DNA from: Saxidomus purpurata
Lineage: Eukaryota > Mollusca > Bivalvia > Venerida > Veneridae
Assembly (NCBI GenBank): GCA_022818135.1
Contig: JAFMSR010000016.1
Location: 43,521,642 to 43,585,641, forward strand
Length of the DNA: 64,000 bases
Direction of reading: 5' to 3'
The notes under the pieces are model-generated. The model saw only the letters and a list, made by a program, of their open reading frames with translations. It did no database searches and was not told the DNA's origin. Below, in pieces: positions 11,905 to 23,564 of this stretch; positions within the stretch are counted from its first letter, which is position 1; the number at the start of each line of letters is the position of its first letter. Position numbers and translations under genes: made by a program.

Positions 11905-12733
11905 CAGATAAATATGACAAACAGTCTTTAAACTTTATGCAGTACCACCTTCAGCTTCCGTGAGATCTCGATTTACGATTCAAATTACACTCATCGTGAA
12001 TGGTTCTCGGTTCCCGTTTGATTAAATCAGTGCAGCCAATTAAAATGCTCGATGGACCAGTTTATTTTGTGTGCATTGTTTGGGTCTTATTATATGTGAA
12101 TAGGCTCGCCAGATTTTGTATTTTTAGAAATTGGAAAGTGTTCAGACTAAATACTTCAATCATAAAAAACCTATGATACCAATCTCTGCTTAACAAAACA
12201 GTTTTGTATTCCACGCGTTTCTTGGTGCGATTTTGTTTTACGAAGCCTGCATTTGAAATTTAATGTGCTAGAAATAGCCGAATACACTTAACACCTCCTA
12301 AATACTAATATTATGACAAGACTGATCAAACAGGTCATTTCACATATCGGTTTTAAAATCGCTTATTAACACTTTCTGTCCGCAAATAGGCCAACATAAT
12401 TCCGCACCATAAGCAATTAACTGAAGCTGTAAACATTTTAAGTAGAAATTGTGATCGTTTGATGTAAAATATTTGTTAATGTATGCATAGATATTGTGTT
12501 AATGTTGTAACATCGATAAGATAGAATATTATTGAAGTGACGTTAGAAGTTTTGTGTGTTATCATCATGTTAAGTTAAAGGAGATCCGTCTGTTTCTGAC
12601 ACATCAGTCATGCTTCTTTTCATCAGCTGATCAGTGTACATCTGGTAGTGAGTTCTAAAAACAATATAATCGTTTTTAAAAAATACCGTATTTTGGTATT
12701 ATCCGGATATATGTTCCGCAGTACAAATAAATA
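11905..12733. other. Non-genic AT-rich stretch
   Basis: Nothing recognisable was seen between the repeat and the left end of the Tc1-like transposon. Confidence 0.4.
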
Positions 12734-12823
12734 TATACTCAGCAAAATTAGAAACGTCCCTCATTATTTAGATAAAGTTTTCCATGAAACTCAGGATGTA
12801 ACACTCATAAATAACAACCAAAC

Positions 12824-13643
12824 TTAAGGTAGTACACCCCTAATAAAAACCTTCATTTGAAACTCTTCAATGAGCTAGCCTAGGTTGTTAAGCATTGGAT
12901 TGAAGATCTTTTGAGGTTTTTGGGTTCGAATCCAGCCGGGACCAAAAATTTTGTTTTTACGTTCTCTTCTTTGTTTTCATTATTTTGCACTTTTCTTCAT
13001 ATGTTTATATTGTTTTTAGACTAAAAAGAAATTAAATATTTTTTTATGAATTAGTATTAGCTTATTTGAAGATTTTATTACTTGTAGACACGTCTAAAAT
13101 TGTCGATGGAGATTTTCAAGTTCAAATTATTTTAAATAGAGACAGTAAAACATTGTGAATTTTTGGCATGCTGTTCCCAAAATGTTATAGATAGTTTTTA
13201 ATATACAAAAAGACATGCCCCGTTTCTAAAAAATGTTGATTTTTCCTAAAAACTTTGATGTTCAAAATTGAACATGGCCAAAAAAGTACATGAAAATTGT
13301 AATACTATCTGATTATTTCATAAAAGTTTTATAAAACTTGTTGATTATATAGTAAATGGTGTGTAATTTCTGAAAGAAAATGTAGTTCTTGTTACTCTGA
13401 TACCAAATCTGTACCAAAGTTTTGAAAAATAAATGAAATACATGTATTTTCTAATCTTTTGTGTGATGTCATTTTATAGATAATTCCAAAATGGGGGTAC
13501 GGTTATTCAAATTCCTATAACTTTTTTTTTCACGGTAAAATTCTTTTAAAATTTGTTTTTAAATCCAGGAAATGATACAAATTAAGAAAATATTAAGCCT
13601 ATAATGATTTGAATAGGTGCTCATTAGGGGTCTACTACCTTAA
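12824..13643. mobile_element. TTAA-flanked MITE nested in the Tc1-like element
   Basis: TTAA at 12824-12827 and at 13640-13643 bracket inverted ends: AAGGTAGTACACCCCTAAT on the left matches AAGGTAGTAGACCCCTAAT read from the right, 18 of 19. There is no transposase inside, and the interior is very AT-rich. TTAA targeting is typical of piggyBac- and Kolobok-type transposases. Near its left end is a tRNA-like Pol III promoter (12876-12933). Confidence 0.8.
12876..12945 (+). repeat. tRNA-like A/B-box segment inside the MITE
   Basis: An A-box-like TAGCCTAGGTTG (12876-12887) and a perfect B-box GGTTCGAATCC (12923-12933) lie at tRNA-like spacing, followed by AGCCGGGACCA. No complete cloverleaf is evident. 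It looks like a tRNA-derived SINE head captured by the MITE, or a Pol III promoter belonging to it. Confidence 0.45.
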
Positions 13644-13804
13644 ATTGTGTTCACTGGTGCGAAGACATCTGTTCAAAACATATGGCTGGAAAGAAAACGT
13701 AAAGACTGTTGCCCTTGAAAACACGGTAGGGGTCCAAAGGAAAAATCACTTGATTATCGGATCCATGTAAGATTATGTTTTAGGACATTGAATTAATTTC
13801 AAGT

Positions 13805-14710
13805 TTAATATTCTACATCAATTTTTGTCAGTATCGTGTGACCACCATTTGCACGAATGCACGCCACTATTCTACGGCGCATTGACGCAACGAAATTTAA
13901 AATCAGTGCATTAGGCAAATTTCTCCATTCATACTGCAACGCATGAGTCAGGTCATGAATATCATCAATTTTGTGGTTGGCTCTTGCTCTTCGACCCAAG
14001 TCATCCCAAATGTGCACAATTGGGTTGAGATCAGGAGAAATCGCCGGCCATTGGAGAACGTTAACGTTGTTCCTTGCCAGAAACTGAGTGGTGAACCTTG
14101 TTACATGAGGGCGAGCATTAGCTTGCTGTAGTTTTACACTAGAGCCATTGCGACGAATAAATGGTAAGGCATATGCATTTAATACCTCAGCAACGCAGCG
14201 GTCTGCAAAACGCTCATTTTTTTCGCCTGTAGACGCGTAACCTACCGTCTGCGTGACTGACGGTGTGTCGAGATTCGTCAGTAAACAATACTTGATTCTA
14301 GTCTGTCCTTCTCCAATTCAAATGACGTCGCGCCCGTAAAAGCCTTGCAGTCTGGTGACGTCGGGTCATTATTTGACCGGTGTAAAGGCGTCGTGCTCTG
14401 ATTGGTTGGGCGTTGCGACGCAACCGATTACGAATTGTCTGCGCCGAGACGTCGTACCGTCTAGCCGTGACAGTGGATGGCAGCCGACGATGACGTAAGT
14501 GCGTCAGTATTATGAAGCGGTATGTTACGGGGTCTTCCAGGTCTCGGACGATCCTGAACAGCAGTGAGCATCGGTTTGTCGGTAACGAGCTGAAAGGCGC
14601 TCAATCGTTTTACGGCAGCATCCGAAATGACGCGCGACCGCTCTTGCTGTAATTCCTCCCATTAACATCACAATTGCTTCATTTTGCTCGTTTTCAGACA
14701 GATGTGGCAT
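13805..14710 (-). pseudogene. Tc1-like transposase remnant
   Basis: Read on the minus strand it starts MPHLSENEQNEAIVMLMGG with a helix-turn-helix ITARAVARHFGCCRKTIERL. A frameshifted second DNA-binding part (RYDVSAQTIRNRLRR) follows. The first catalytic region is present as LFTDESRHTVSHADGRLRVY. The central part is deleted between ERFADRCVAEV and LNAYALPFIRR. The usual QDNARPH second Asp has become QANARPH, and SPDLNPI-x-HIWDDLGRR carries the third acid. The C-terminus is SMRRRIVACIRANGGHT, the standard end. The transposase cut at TIRs and integrated at TA. The lost Asp, the deletion and the frameshifts make this copy dead. Confidence 0.88.
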
Positions 14711-15009
14711 CTTGAAAGCAGTGAAAATATTTAAGAAAACCTTAAATTTTTCTGTTAGCTTCTGTCGCATGAATAGTACATGGACTAAATAAATGTTTCG
14801 GCCATGTACATAACGTGCACGTGGAAATCATGAAAATGAACGTTTCAGTCACTAACCACGATGTAGATGTGTACCGTTGGTAAACTCTAAACCATGGTAA
14901 CGTTAACAATACAGGGATTAGATAAACATGTATATTATACTGGTAACACATACACAGACACGTTTATGGAAGCGATAAAAGAGGGACGTTTCTAATTTTG
15001 CTGAGTATA

Positions 15010-16155
15010 CTAAGAAACTCAAATTAGATAAACTGATTACCCGCAAGTAGCTAGTTTATACAGGCTGACTGTTGAAACATATGTTAACGAAACACCAAGA
15101 ATGTAGACAAAAGCAACAAAGACCGGGAGTAAATTCATTCTGGCAAAACAGCAGTCGTCGCTATTTCAGTTGTTGGATTTTTTCACACATGTGTTTGCCT
15201 TAGGTTAATGTAATTTGTATTCGATAACATTTTTCGTTTCCTTTTTATCATACCAAATGCATGTTATAACTATTCGGACGACCAACTTCATGGTTATTAT
15301 AACTTATTCTTTTGTGGGCCTTCTGCTTCTAATGCGCAAGCGCAGGACATATCTTTCAATCGGGGTTCACTATTTAGGTCTTTCATCTTTGTGGTATATT
15401 TATTTATTTTGTCATTGTACTTGTAAACAAATATGCAAAAACCAATAATAATACAAATTGTATGACGCTTTTTTTTCAATTTTTGCTTGATTAAATTCAT
15501 GGTCACAGAAAGTCACGCACATATGTGCGTAATTCACACATACATCTAGTTTGCAAGCAAGATCGGAGATATTTTAACGCCGATGTGCCAACTTCATCGT
15601 ATGCATTTACAATTCTAATATGCCTATGGTATATTTCTATAGTCAATTCGAGTGCTTTGATATGATTAAAGCACTCGGAAAAGTAGGCGGAGTTTCGGAC
15701 ATGGAAGTAGCTCCTTCCGACTTTTCTAATTTACTCCCGCGCACTAGATAAAATATAGAATTCGAAATAATATCAGTATAAATACACCAGTCGCATGAAA
15801 AAAATTTGTTTAAGAACATAAATATTTTTTTGATTACGTCAAGTAAGCCTTAGAATAACTTCACCTTGCTTTCCTTTAAAAAAGGCCAAGAAATTCAGCA
15901 TTAACAGTCATACAATGTTTTGATTCCGGGAGACAAAACAATGAACGAAAACGTTGACGTCATCACACTGACATCATTACTCCACGCTAAAACGTTGTAC
16001 AAATCAAATTAACGGTACGCATTTAAACGATTGTCTGCTTTGTTAGGTTCTGAATCTGACGTCTTCTGCATAATGTCACAGTCAGGTATTTTTTTTTATA
16101 GTTTATGTATTAGATGATTAAACTAAAATAAGTTTGTATAATATAATTACAGTTA
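15010..16155. other. Non-genic stretch
   Basis: No gene or repeat boundary recognised. Short open frames on both strands at 15215-15506 overlap each other and show no domain. Confidence 0.4.
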
Positions 16156-16360
16156 CGCCAGCGTTTCACTTCCGCGTTTTTTTTGGGAAATAACCGTTTT
16201 TCGTTCGTTTACCATGCGGTAATCGTTTAACCGTGTAACCGTTAAACGAGAATTCCCTTCTGCGCATGCGTACCGTGAAACGTGAATTTACATTTGCGCA
16301 TGCGCCGCGTGAAACGAGAAAACGACATTACCCATGCGCATATATATTTTCCTCGCCATT
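16156..16360 (+). repeat. Left terminal inverted repeat and subterminal ACCGTT-rich end
   Basis: Positions 16156-16176 (CGCCAGCGTTTCACTTCCG...) are the exact reverse complement of 25979-25999. The following 180 bases are rich in GGTAAC/AACCGTT and GCGCATGCG motifs, and comparable motifs lie inside the right end. This is the left end of a possible 9.8 kb element, or one of two separate inverted insertions. Confidence 0.6.
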
Positions 16361-17336
16361 TTAGGGGATATTCAGTAAAGCTTTCACCATTCGTGTACAT
16401 CATTCTCTAAGCTTTATCGTCCAATATATTCGGTCGAAATAGTGACCATCGTTTCGGAAATGTTCTAAGAAAATGACTGGTCACACTTGTACATTTGATT
16501 TAATAAAAAAATGTTTAAATTTACAAATTTCGGAAATGTTTAATGTTCAAGTCAGTTTACACTTCATATCTCCATTTTTGCTTTTATATACTTGAAGTAT
16601 CATTAAAATCTTAAATAAATTAAAATGTTACAATTAAATAAAAACTATCATGACCAGTAACGGTAGGCCTAATAATGATAGGCGGAAATTATTCATTATG
16701 ATTTTGTAATAAAGAATGATAAAAAGTAAAGTATTTAATTGAGTCACACATAACTAAATAACCAGCAAGTAATCACTTCATTGTCACACGCCTTAGTCAA
16801 TTAGCTTTAGCTGGAACTCATTACAAATATTCCCCGTGACAAGTGATCCAATATTCCATAACATTCATGATTTAACTTACAAACATTTGAATGCCAAATA
16901 AATTTGAAATTAAGTGAATAACCAGAATCATGCAAAGTATTCTGCAATAAACCGGTACCTCTCATGGCTATCAATGGGCCTACTATCTGAAACAAAACAG
17001 TAACGTATAGCAAGTTGCTTATAGTTCTTAATTCTTCTTCACTTTAATTAAGAAATAATAAATGTCTCCCTGTATTTTATCGTTGAATAAAATATAGTCA
17101 GGAGTTTAGTTGCGTAGTATTTTTCGCATCTAAACGACTTTATTTGGAAACTATCCCAAACTTTATTTAACACGTAGTATTACTTCATTGTATCCATAAA
17201 ACGCGAAATACCACTGGACGCACTTGTTTAAATATGTCACGTAGTTACGTCATTTACCGCACGCCGTCCTTGGAAAAGCGTGCTGAATTTTTAACGTTAA
17301 TTAAAATATGGCTTTCCCTATAATTATGTCTATATA
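16361..17336. other. Non-genic AT-rich stretch
   Basis: Nothing recognisable. The 68-codon minus-strand frame at 16807-17013 has no motif. Confidence 0.4.
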
Positions 17337-17553
17337 GGAACAGCAGCCGCTTGTGTTAGAATGTTATTGTTTAAATAAAAAATCTGATAAAGTTAAACTT
17401 CATTTAGATTGTTTTATAGTCACCGGTCAACCCGATTTGCCCAACGCAGAGTATGTACATTACTATATGAACCCTATACTGGGTGTACATGAACTGCGAA
17501 GACTCCCATCAGATTCAGGTTTTAAAGACAAATGCAAACGACAGGGAATCTAG
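17337..17553 (+). other. Possible terminal exon or coding scrap, unrecognised
   Basis: A possible acceptor (TCTATATAG|G) opens a frame that runs to a TAG at 17551-17553. Its translation has a coding-like composition (CYCLNKKSDKVKLHLDC ... GVHELRRLPSD). No family was recognised and no partner exon was found. It may be chance. Confidence 0.2.
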
Positions 17554-17691
17554 GTACTAGATCCTAGATCTTTTACAAAAAGACCCCTAGGTTGTTTGTG
17601 TGTCTGGTGTATTGTACCGATACACGCGAGACTTTGTGTTTCAAACCAGTTCATCTCTATATGGTATAAAACACTGAAAATTCTAGTGCCT

Positions 17692-17760
17692 TGGACGGTA
17701 TTCATACCAGGGACCTCTAGATTGGTATTCCAGAGCGTAAACTATTGCACCACCAAAATA
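17692..17760 (-). repeat. tRNA-derived SINE, second copy
   Basis: Read on the minus strand, GCTCTGGAATACCAATC followed by TAGAGGTCCCTGG matches the SINE head at 605-676. The B-box is altered (GGTATGAATACC). It is the same family in the opposite orientation. Confidence 0.45.
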
Positions 17761-17991
17761 TTTCAGTAAAAGAATCAGTATAGTATTGCATTTGTTGTAA
17801 GGTTATAATTCTTATCAGCACATTTACCTACTCTTCTCTTGTATCATTTAATTTCAAGGTATGATGGTATTAATGTTTTCCAGGTGTATGTATCACTTAC
17901 CCTGGCAATTGTACTGATAATTGACATCACACTGTAAAACTAAGCTTCATATTCGTGTTCAATGTAAAATCACACTTCTTTTAACATATCT

Positions 17992-18231
17992 TCATATTTG
18001 GATCCATAATTCAATCATATAACACACTGGACTAGTAAGCTTCAATTCACCAGATTGATCTCTGGCTCCATCACTGACATTAATGTTATTAGTTATCTTG
18101 CGGATGAAGTCGTTAACCAAGGGCAACATGTTCTGTTGTAAAAGAACTACTAATGTCTGTAGTGCCAGGACTCTCATTGTATCTTGACCAACCAAACTAG
18201 ACCTATCACTAAATGTGATTAATACCCCCAA
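17992..18231 (-). other. Possible exon, unrecognised
   Basis: An open frame on the minus strand gives a helix-like, leucine-rich peptide (RVLALQTLVVLLQQNMLPLV ...) that looks more coding-like than its surroundings. A possible acceptor lies just upstream on that strand (CTAG|TTTGG near 18200). No family recognised and no other exon found. Confidence 0.2.
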
Positions 18232-18269
18232 AAGAAGACTGCTTTATAAACTGAGGAAGTTAGTAGTAA

Positions 18270-18690
18270 CAGAATACCTTGCAAAAAAAAATAGAGATAT
18301 TGTTATTGGCAATAATTTTGTAATTTGTCAAAATAGAGTTATGGTTCGTGTACACTGCACCTCCTCTCGTTGTGCTGGACCATTTTATGAAGTTGTATTG
18401 AATTCAAACCTGTAGTTTTAAAGTTATTCTTCGAACAAGGAGAAAAAACAAAGGGAAATAACTCTGTAATTACTAAAGATAAGAGTTATGGTTCCTGTGC
18501 AATGAACTTCCTCTCATTGTGACTGACCATTGTATGAAGTTGTATTGAATTCAAACCAGTAGTTTTCAAGTTATACTATGGACAAGGAAATGTAACAAAG
18601 GACAATAACTCTGTAGTTAGTTATATAACTTATTTTAATGCATAACAAGAGCTGTCTCAGTGTATACCAATAAAAAAAAGTTTGGGCAGT
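18270..18690 (+). repeat. ~135 bp tandem repeat (about 3 units)
   Basis: Units share AGAGTTATGGTTC, TGAAGTTGTATTGAATTC and AAACC(T/A)GTAGTTTT. The first two are clear (18330-18430 and 18480-18575) and the third is partial. The pattern is typical of dispersed mollusc tandem repeats. Confidence 0.6.
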
Positions 18691-18829
18691 AAAAGGCAAA
18701 GACAAGAATCTGTGTATTATCAAAGTGCAAAGAAGGGCCGTAAAGAGCAAGATATTATAAGTCAAGAGTAACCCTGAACACTACAGCAAAGTTTTAAATT
18801 AATACTTCAAGTGGTTCAATATTCAAAAC

Positions 18830-19030
18830 TTTATTTTAAAACTTTATTCAAATTTCAATGCTAATAATCGTCAACAACAAAATAGAAGGGAATCTCAAAA
18901 ACAACAAAGAAGACCTTGGAGGGACAGGTCTAACAATTCTCAGACAACTGATATAACAGATGTGGCCGCTCCAGAAAATTCTGATTCTTTTTTAGTGGCG
19001 GACCACAATTGGAGCAGCGGACATTTTTAA
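18830..19030 (+). pseudogene. N/Q/R-rich coding-like scrap
   Basis: A frame ending in TAA at about 19028 encodes NNRQQQNRRESQKQQRRPW, then DITDVAAPENSDSFLVADHN. The composition suggests a disordered basic linker of a former coding region, perhaps of a retroelement. No family assigned. Confidence 0.25.
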
Positions 19031-19127
19031 GCCTAAATTAAACAATAACTGATGACGTCATTACATCACATGTGTACACAACTTTGACGTTACGTTGCTA
19101 AGTAATTTATATTGTATGCTATATTTG

Positions 19128-19292
19128 CCCTTATGCTCTTATTCAGTTCCCTCAAACGAGCATAAATCATTTAAAACCTATATTTTCGCTACCATGTGTC
19201 TTCCTAAAACCATTACCTATATACCATACTTTCATTATGGATTAATAAAAACAAAACACTTATTTCAAGGGATGAGGACCGTCAGTCAACTG
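19128..19292 (+). repeat. 165 bp direct repeat, copy 1
   Basis: It matches 20098-20262 almost exactly, including TTCAGTTCCCTCAAACGAGC and GGGATGAGGACCGTCAG. The two copies are 970 bp apart in the same orientation. Confidence 0.75.
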
Positions 19293-19959
19293 TCAAGTTT
19301 ATTTCCGCAATCGCTAAACATACATGTACATTCGTTACAACCAGTACATCAAAAATGCATTGATTGCCAAAAATAACATTAATCAATACCAGAAACGTAA
19401 TTGGACTGTAAACATGCACAATGGTTTGCATGATGAATATAGAAATTTGATGCCAAAGTCAGGTTAATGCTGCGAGCGGGCTACCCAACCCTACTCCGTC
19501 TTGGGAGGGGGAGGTAGGAGAATCCATGCTCAAGACCAGCGAAGACCTCTCAAGTCCCCTGACATACCCAAAATGTTAATGCCGAAAATTAGGCGAACGT
19601 TCATAAACACATCCCCAATTAATGAGGAAATATGAAACGACTTAAAGAACATATCATGCGTAGGTTATGAAATAATCCTCGTTAAAACAGTATTTTACAT
19701 GCTTCTAAATGTTAACGTCGACGGACATGAAACAATGACCGCTTTATATACATATTATAATCACTTGTTTTAACTATATAACTGTTCGTTGTAAGACATG
19801 AATTGCAAATAAAAATTAGTAATGCACAGCACTTTGAAAATGAAAAATCCGGCTCTGAGGATGTCTTTAACAATCTATCAGCAGATGATATCTGAAAACA
19901 CAAAAATAATTGTCATAACAGAACATATGGCACATAAAACCTTTTTTGTTAAATTTGAG

Positions 19960-20262
19960 TGTAAACGATCTGGCGACGAAACCTCGAATGGCTCTTCAAT
20001 ACCCATTACACACTAAATCATACCATCACGTGATTCTTTTCCCGCCTGCTATGCACGAGTACATTCTTAAGGTAGCTCCAACCCGCTAATAAATTCATTT
20101 ATGCTCTAATTCAGTTCCCTCAAACGAGCATAAATCATTTATAACCTATATTTTCGCTACCATGTGTCTTCCTAAAACCATTACCTATATACCATACTTT
20201 CATTATGGATTAACAAAAACAAAACACTTATTTCAAGGGATGAGGACCGTCAGCCAACTGTC
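19960..20262 (+). repeat. Dispersed repeat fragment plus 165 bp direct repeat, copy 2
   Basis: Positions 19960-20098 are nearly identical to 25420-25567, including GTAAACGATCTGGCGACG and TTCTTAAGGTAGCTCCAACC. Positions 20098-20262 repeat 19128-19292. The TTAAGGTAG at the junction resembles the end of the TTAA-flanked MITE at 12824, so a related MITE end may lie here. Confidence 0.7.
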
Positions 20263-20579
20263 GAAACATAAAGAACGGGGAAAAAGTAAACAGTGTATAT
20301 ACTGATTCATGTATAAATGCCTTGATAGGCAAAAGCCATACATTAGGCGTATCATCTTTTGATTAAAGCTTATATCAAAACAATTCGGCATGACGAACGG
20401 GGCCACGTGCTCCTCTTTTCTCTAATTATTTTCTTTATCTCTCTCTTTCAAACTATAAACAAGTGACAGGAAATTGTCACAAAACCAGGTTTTCATTTTC
20501 CAGTCTGCTGGCCGAGCGCAAATGTGTTTTAAAGTCAGTAGATATACATACAGTAATGTGAAAAAGAAACAAAGGTCTT

Positions 20580-21725
20580 CTTCTATATATTACATGTGTA
20601 AAAAAAGCAAAGGGCCATAATTCAGGCAAAATTGATCCAAACACAAAACCCAGACAATATGCACGAGGGCACTTGATGACAACAGTTGTGTGAGAGTTTG
20701 GTTTAAATATCTTGAGAAATGTAGGAGGAAGTGGGCACGTGACAGTATTCTTCTATATATAACATATGTGCAAAAAAAGCAAAGGGCCATAATTCAGGCA
20801 AAAATTATAAAAAAAAAGAAAAAAAAAAAAACTTGCTCTGTGTGGGGTTTGAACCGCTGGTCTCATGAGAAATTTTGTCATCTTACTGTAACAGAATACT
20901 CCAAAGTATACAGGACTGGTAATCTATTCTAAAAATAGACAGTAATAACAGAGTATTCTCCCTTTTATAATAACAGAGTATTCTCCCTTTTATATATACT
21001 TAAATAAGGAGACACAAAATTGCTGACGGACGGACGGACGGACGGACGACCAGGGGCAGAACATTATATATTCAAAATTCTTTAGTTCACAATTATAGTT
21101 CTGTGAAAGTTTGGTTGAAATCCCTTGAGAAATGAAGGAGTTGCACACAGAAGAGTATTTCTCTCTATATATTACATTATGTGGAAAAAAACAAAGGCCC
21201 ATAATTCTGTCAAAAATGATCAAATCACAAAACCCCGACAATATGCGCCAGGGCACTTGGTGACAACAATTCTGTGAAAGTTTGGTTGAAATCCCTTGAG
21301 AAGTGTAGAAGGAGTTGCGCACAGAAGAATTACATGTGGAAAAAAACAAAGGGCCATAATTCTGTCAAAAATGACCAAATCACAAAACCCGGAAAATATG
21401 CGCCAGGGCACTTCATGACAATACTTCTGTGAAAGTTTGGTTGAAATCCGTTGAGAAATGTAGGAGTAGTTGCGCACAGAAGAATTACATTTGAAAAAAA
21501 ACAAAGGGCCATAACTCTGTCAAAAATGACCAAATCACAAAACCCCGACAATATGCGCCAGGGCACTTCATGACAATACTTCTGTGAAAGTTTGGTTGAA
21601 ATCCGTTGAGAAATGTAGGAGGAGTTGCGCACAGAAGAAATTGTTTACGCCCGCCGCCCGCCCGCCCGCCGACATACCCCAATCTAATAACCAGGATTTT
21701 TCCTTCGGAAAACCTGGTTAATAAC
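20580..21725 (+). repeat. Tandem-repeat element with terminal hairpin and GGAC/CCGCC tracts
   Basis: About five units of 120-170 bp share AAAGGGCCATAATTC, ATATGCGCCAGGGCACTT and GTGAAAGTTTGGTTGAAAT. A (GGAC)n tract lies at about 21028-21046 and a (CCGCC)n tract at about 21648-21671. The block ends in a hairpin, TAACCAGGATTTTTCC / GGAAAACCTGGTTA (21687-21720). The layout fits bivalve MITE/Helitron-like elements that carry internal ~160 bp arrays. Minus-strand reading frames across the units are periodic artefacts. Confidence 0.7.
20830..20930 (-). repeat. tRNA-like segment inside the tandem block
   Basis: On the minus strand GAGTATTCTGTTACAGTAAG is followed by AGCGGTTCAAACCCCACAC, a near-perfect B-box (GGTTCAAACCC), and then a T/A-rich tail. 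It is a probable tRNA-derived insert, not a functional tRNA. Confidence 0.35.
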
Positions 21726-21741
21726 CCATCACATCAGTATT

Positions 21742-23560
21742 AAAGTTCAATATAATAACATGAGCGTGGCAAACGGGGCCACTTTCTCTTCACAAGGCAA
21801 ACAGGGCCTCTTTTCTCTATTTTTTGTTTACTTTATTACAAACATATTAATAATATATATAATTAATTTCATAAATAAAATCGGGACTATCTGTTCATCT
21901 TTTCTCTCTTATACTATAAATAAAGCTCATAATATGGCAAACGGGGCCTCTTTCTCTCTAACACTATCAATAATGCTAAACAATGAATAATCGACCATAT
22001 CATAGTTAAAGTTCAATATAATAACATGAGCGTGGCAAACGGGGCCACTTTCTCCTCACAAGGCAAACGGGGCCTCTTTACTCTCTTTTTTTTTAATATA
22101 TATATCTATTATTTTTACTATATTAACAATATATAATTATTTTCATAAATAATACTTCAATATCAAAAACCGGTGTCATCGCTCATCTTATCTCTCTTAT
22201 ACTCTCAATAATGCTTATGAGGCAATCAAGGTCTCTTATGTCTCTTGTACTATCAATAATGTTCAAGAAAAGGCAAACGGGGCCTCTTTCCTCTTACATG
22301 TATACTATCAATAATACTTATGACAAGGCAAAAAATGCATCCTTTCTCTTAAAACTATCAACAATGCTCAGGACGAATCGTACAGGGCATTTTTTCTCTC
22401 TTTTACTATCAATAATGCTCATAACAAGGCAAATGGGGCCTTTTCTCTGTCTTATACTATACGGAATGCTGAGGCCTCTTTATTCTCTAGTGCTATCAAT
22501 AATGCCCATGACTAGGCAAGCAGGGCCTCTCTTCTCTGTTATACTATCAATAATGCAAACTGTCTCTTTTCTCTCATTACTAAAAATAATGCTCATGACA
22601 AGGCAAATGGGGCCTCCTTTCTCTTATATTATCAAAAATGCTCATGACAAGGCAGATGGGGCCTCTTCTCTCTCTTATACTATTAGGATTGCTAATGAGG
22701 CAAACAGGGCCTCTTACATGTAAGTCTCTTGTACTATCAATAATGCTCATGACGAGGCAAACTGGGCCTCTTTTCTCTCTTAAACTATCAATAATGCTCG
22801 TGACAAGGAAAATGCGGCCTCAACAGTAATGCTTATGAAGCAAACAGGGCCTCTTCAGTTTCTTGTGCTATCAATAATTCTTATCAGGCAAACAGGGCCT
22901 CTTTAGTCTCTTGTGCTATCAATAATGCTTATCAGGCAAACAGGGCCTCTTTAGTCTCTTGTGCTAACAATAATGCTTATGAGGCAAACAGGGTCTCTTT
23001 AGTTTCTTGTGCTATCAATAATTCTTTTCAGGCAAACAGGGCCTCTTTGGTCTATTGTGCTATCAATAATGCTTATCAGGCAAACAGGGCCTCTTTAGTC
23101 TCGTGTGCTATCAATAGTGCTTATGAGGCAAACAGGGTCTCTTTAGTTTCTTGTGCTATCAATAATTCTTATCAGGCAAACAGGGCCTCTTTAGTCTCTT
23201 GTGCTATCAATAATGCTTATCAGGCAAATAGGGCCTCTTTAGTCTCATATGCTATCAATAATGCTTATCAGTCAAACAGGGCCTTATTGTCTCTTATACT
23301 ATAAATAATGCTCATGACAAGGCACATCCTTTCACTGATACTATCACAAACACGCATCAAAAGGCAAATGGGGCCTCTTTTCTTATACTATCAAGATTGA
23401 TCATGAGGCAAACAGGGCCTCTTTAGTTTCTTGTATTAACAATAATGCTCATGACGAGGCAAACTGGGCCTCTTTTCTCTAATATACCATCAATAATGCT
23501 CATGATGAGGCAAACAGGGCCTCTTTTCTCTCATACTATAAATAATCCGTCATTTCATAA
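21742..23560 (+). repeat. 48 bp minisatellite (GGCAAACAGGGCCTC family)
   Basis: Repeats of about 48 bp contain CTATCAATAATGCT and GGCAAACRGGGCCTCTTT. They are irregular from 21742 to 22850 and regular from about 22856 to 23300. A larger segment (21742-21830) is duplicated at 22008-22095. Because 48 is divisible by three, one frame stays open across the regular part and reads CAINNAYQANRASLVS per unit (23047-23304). Nothing indicates translation. Confidence 0.85.
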
Positions 23561-23564
23561 TTTC

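Larger units (their letters stand above)
12736..15007 (-). mobile_element. Tc1/mariner-type DNA transposon, inactive
   Basis: A perfect 25 bp terminal inverted repeat runs 12738-12762 (CTCAGCAAAATTAG...) and 14981-15005 in reverse complement. It is flanked on both sides by TATA, consistent with a TA target duplication. A transposase remnant lies on the minus strand at 13805-14710. An 820 bp TTAA-flanked element is nested in the part beyond the transposase stop. The conserved ends could still be moved by a related enzyme. Confidence 0.9.

Noticed and set aside
20990..21682. Overlapping minus-strand frames of 94-119 codons
   Set aside because: They repeat with the ~150 bp tandem units and shift frame between units, which is the signature of a repeat, not a gene.
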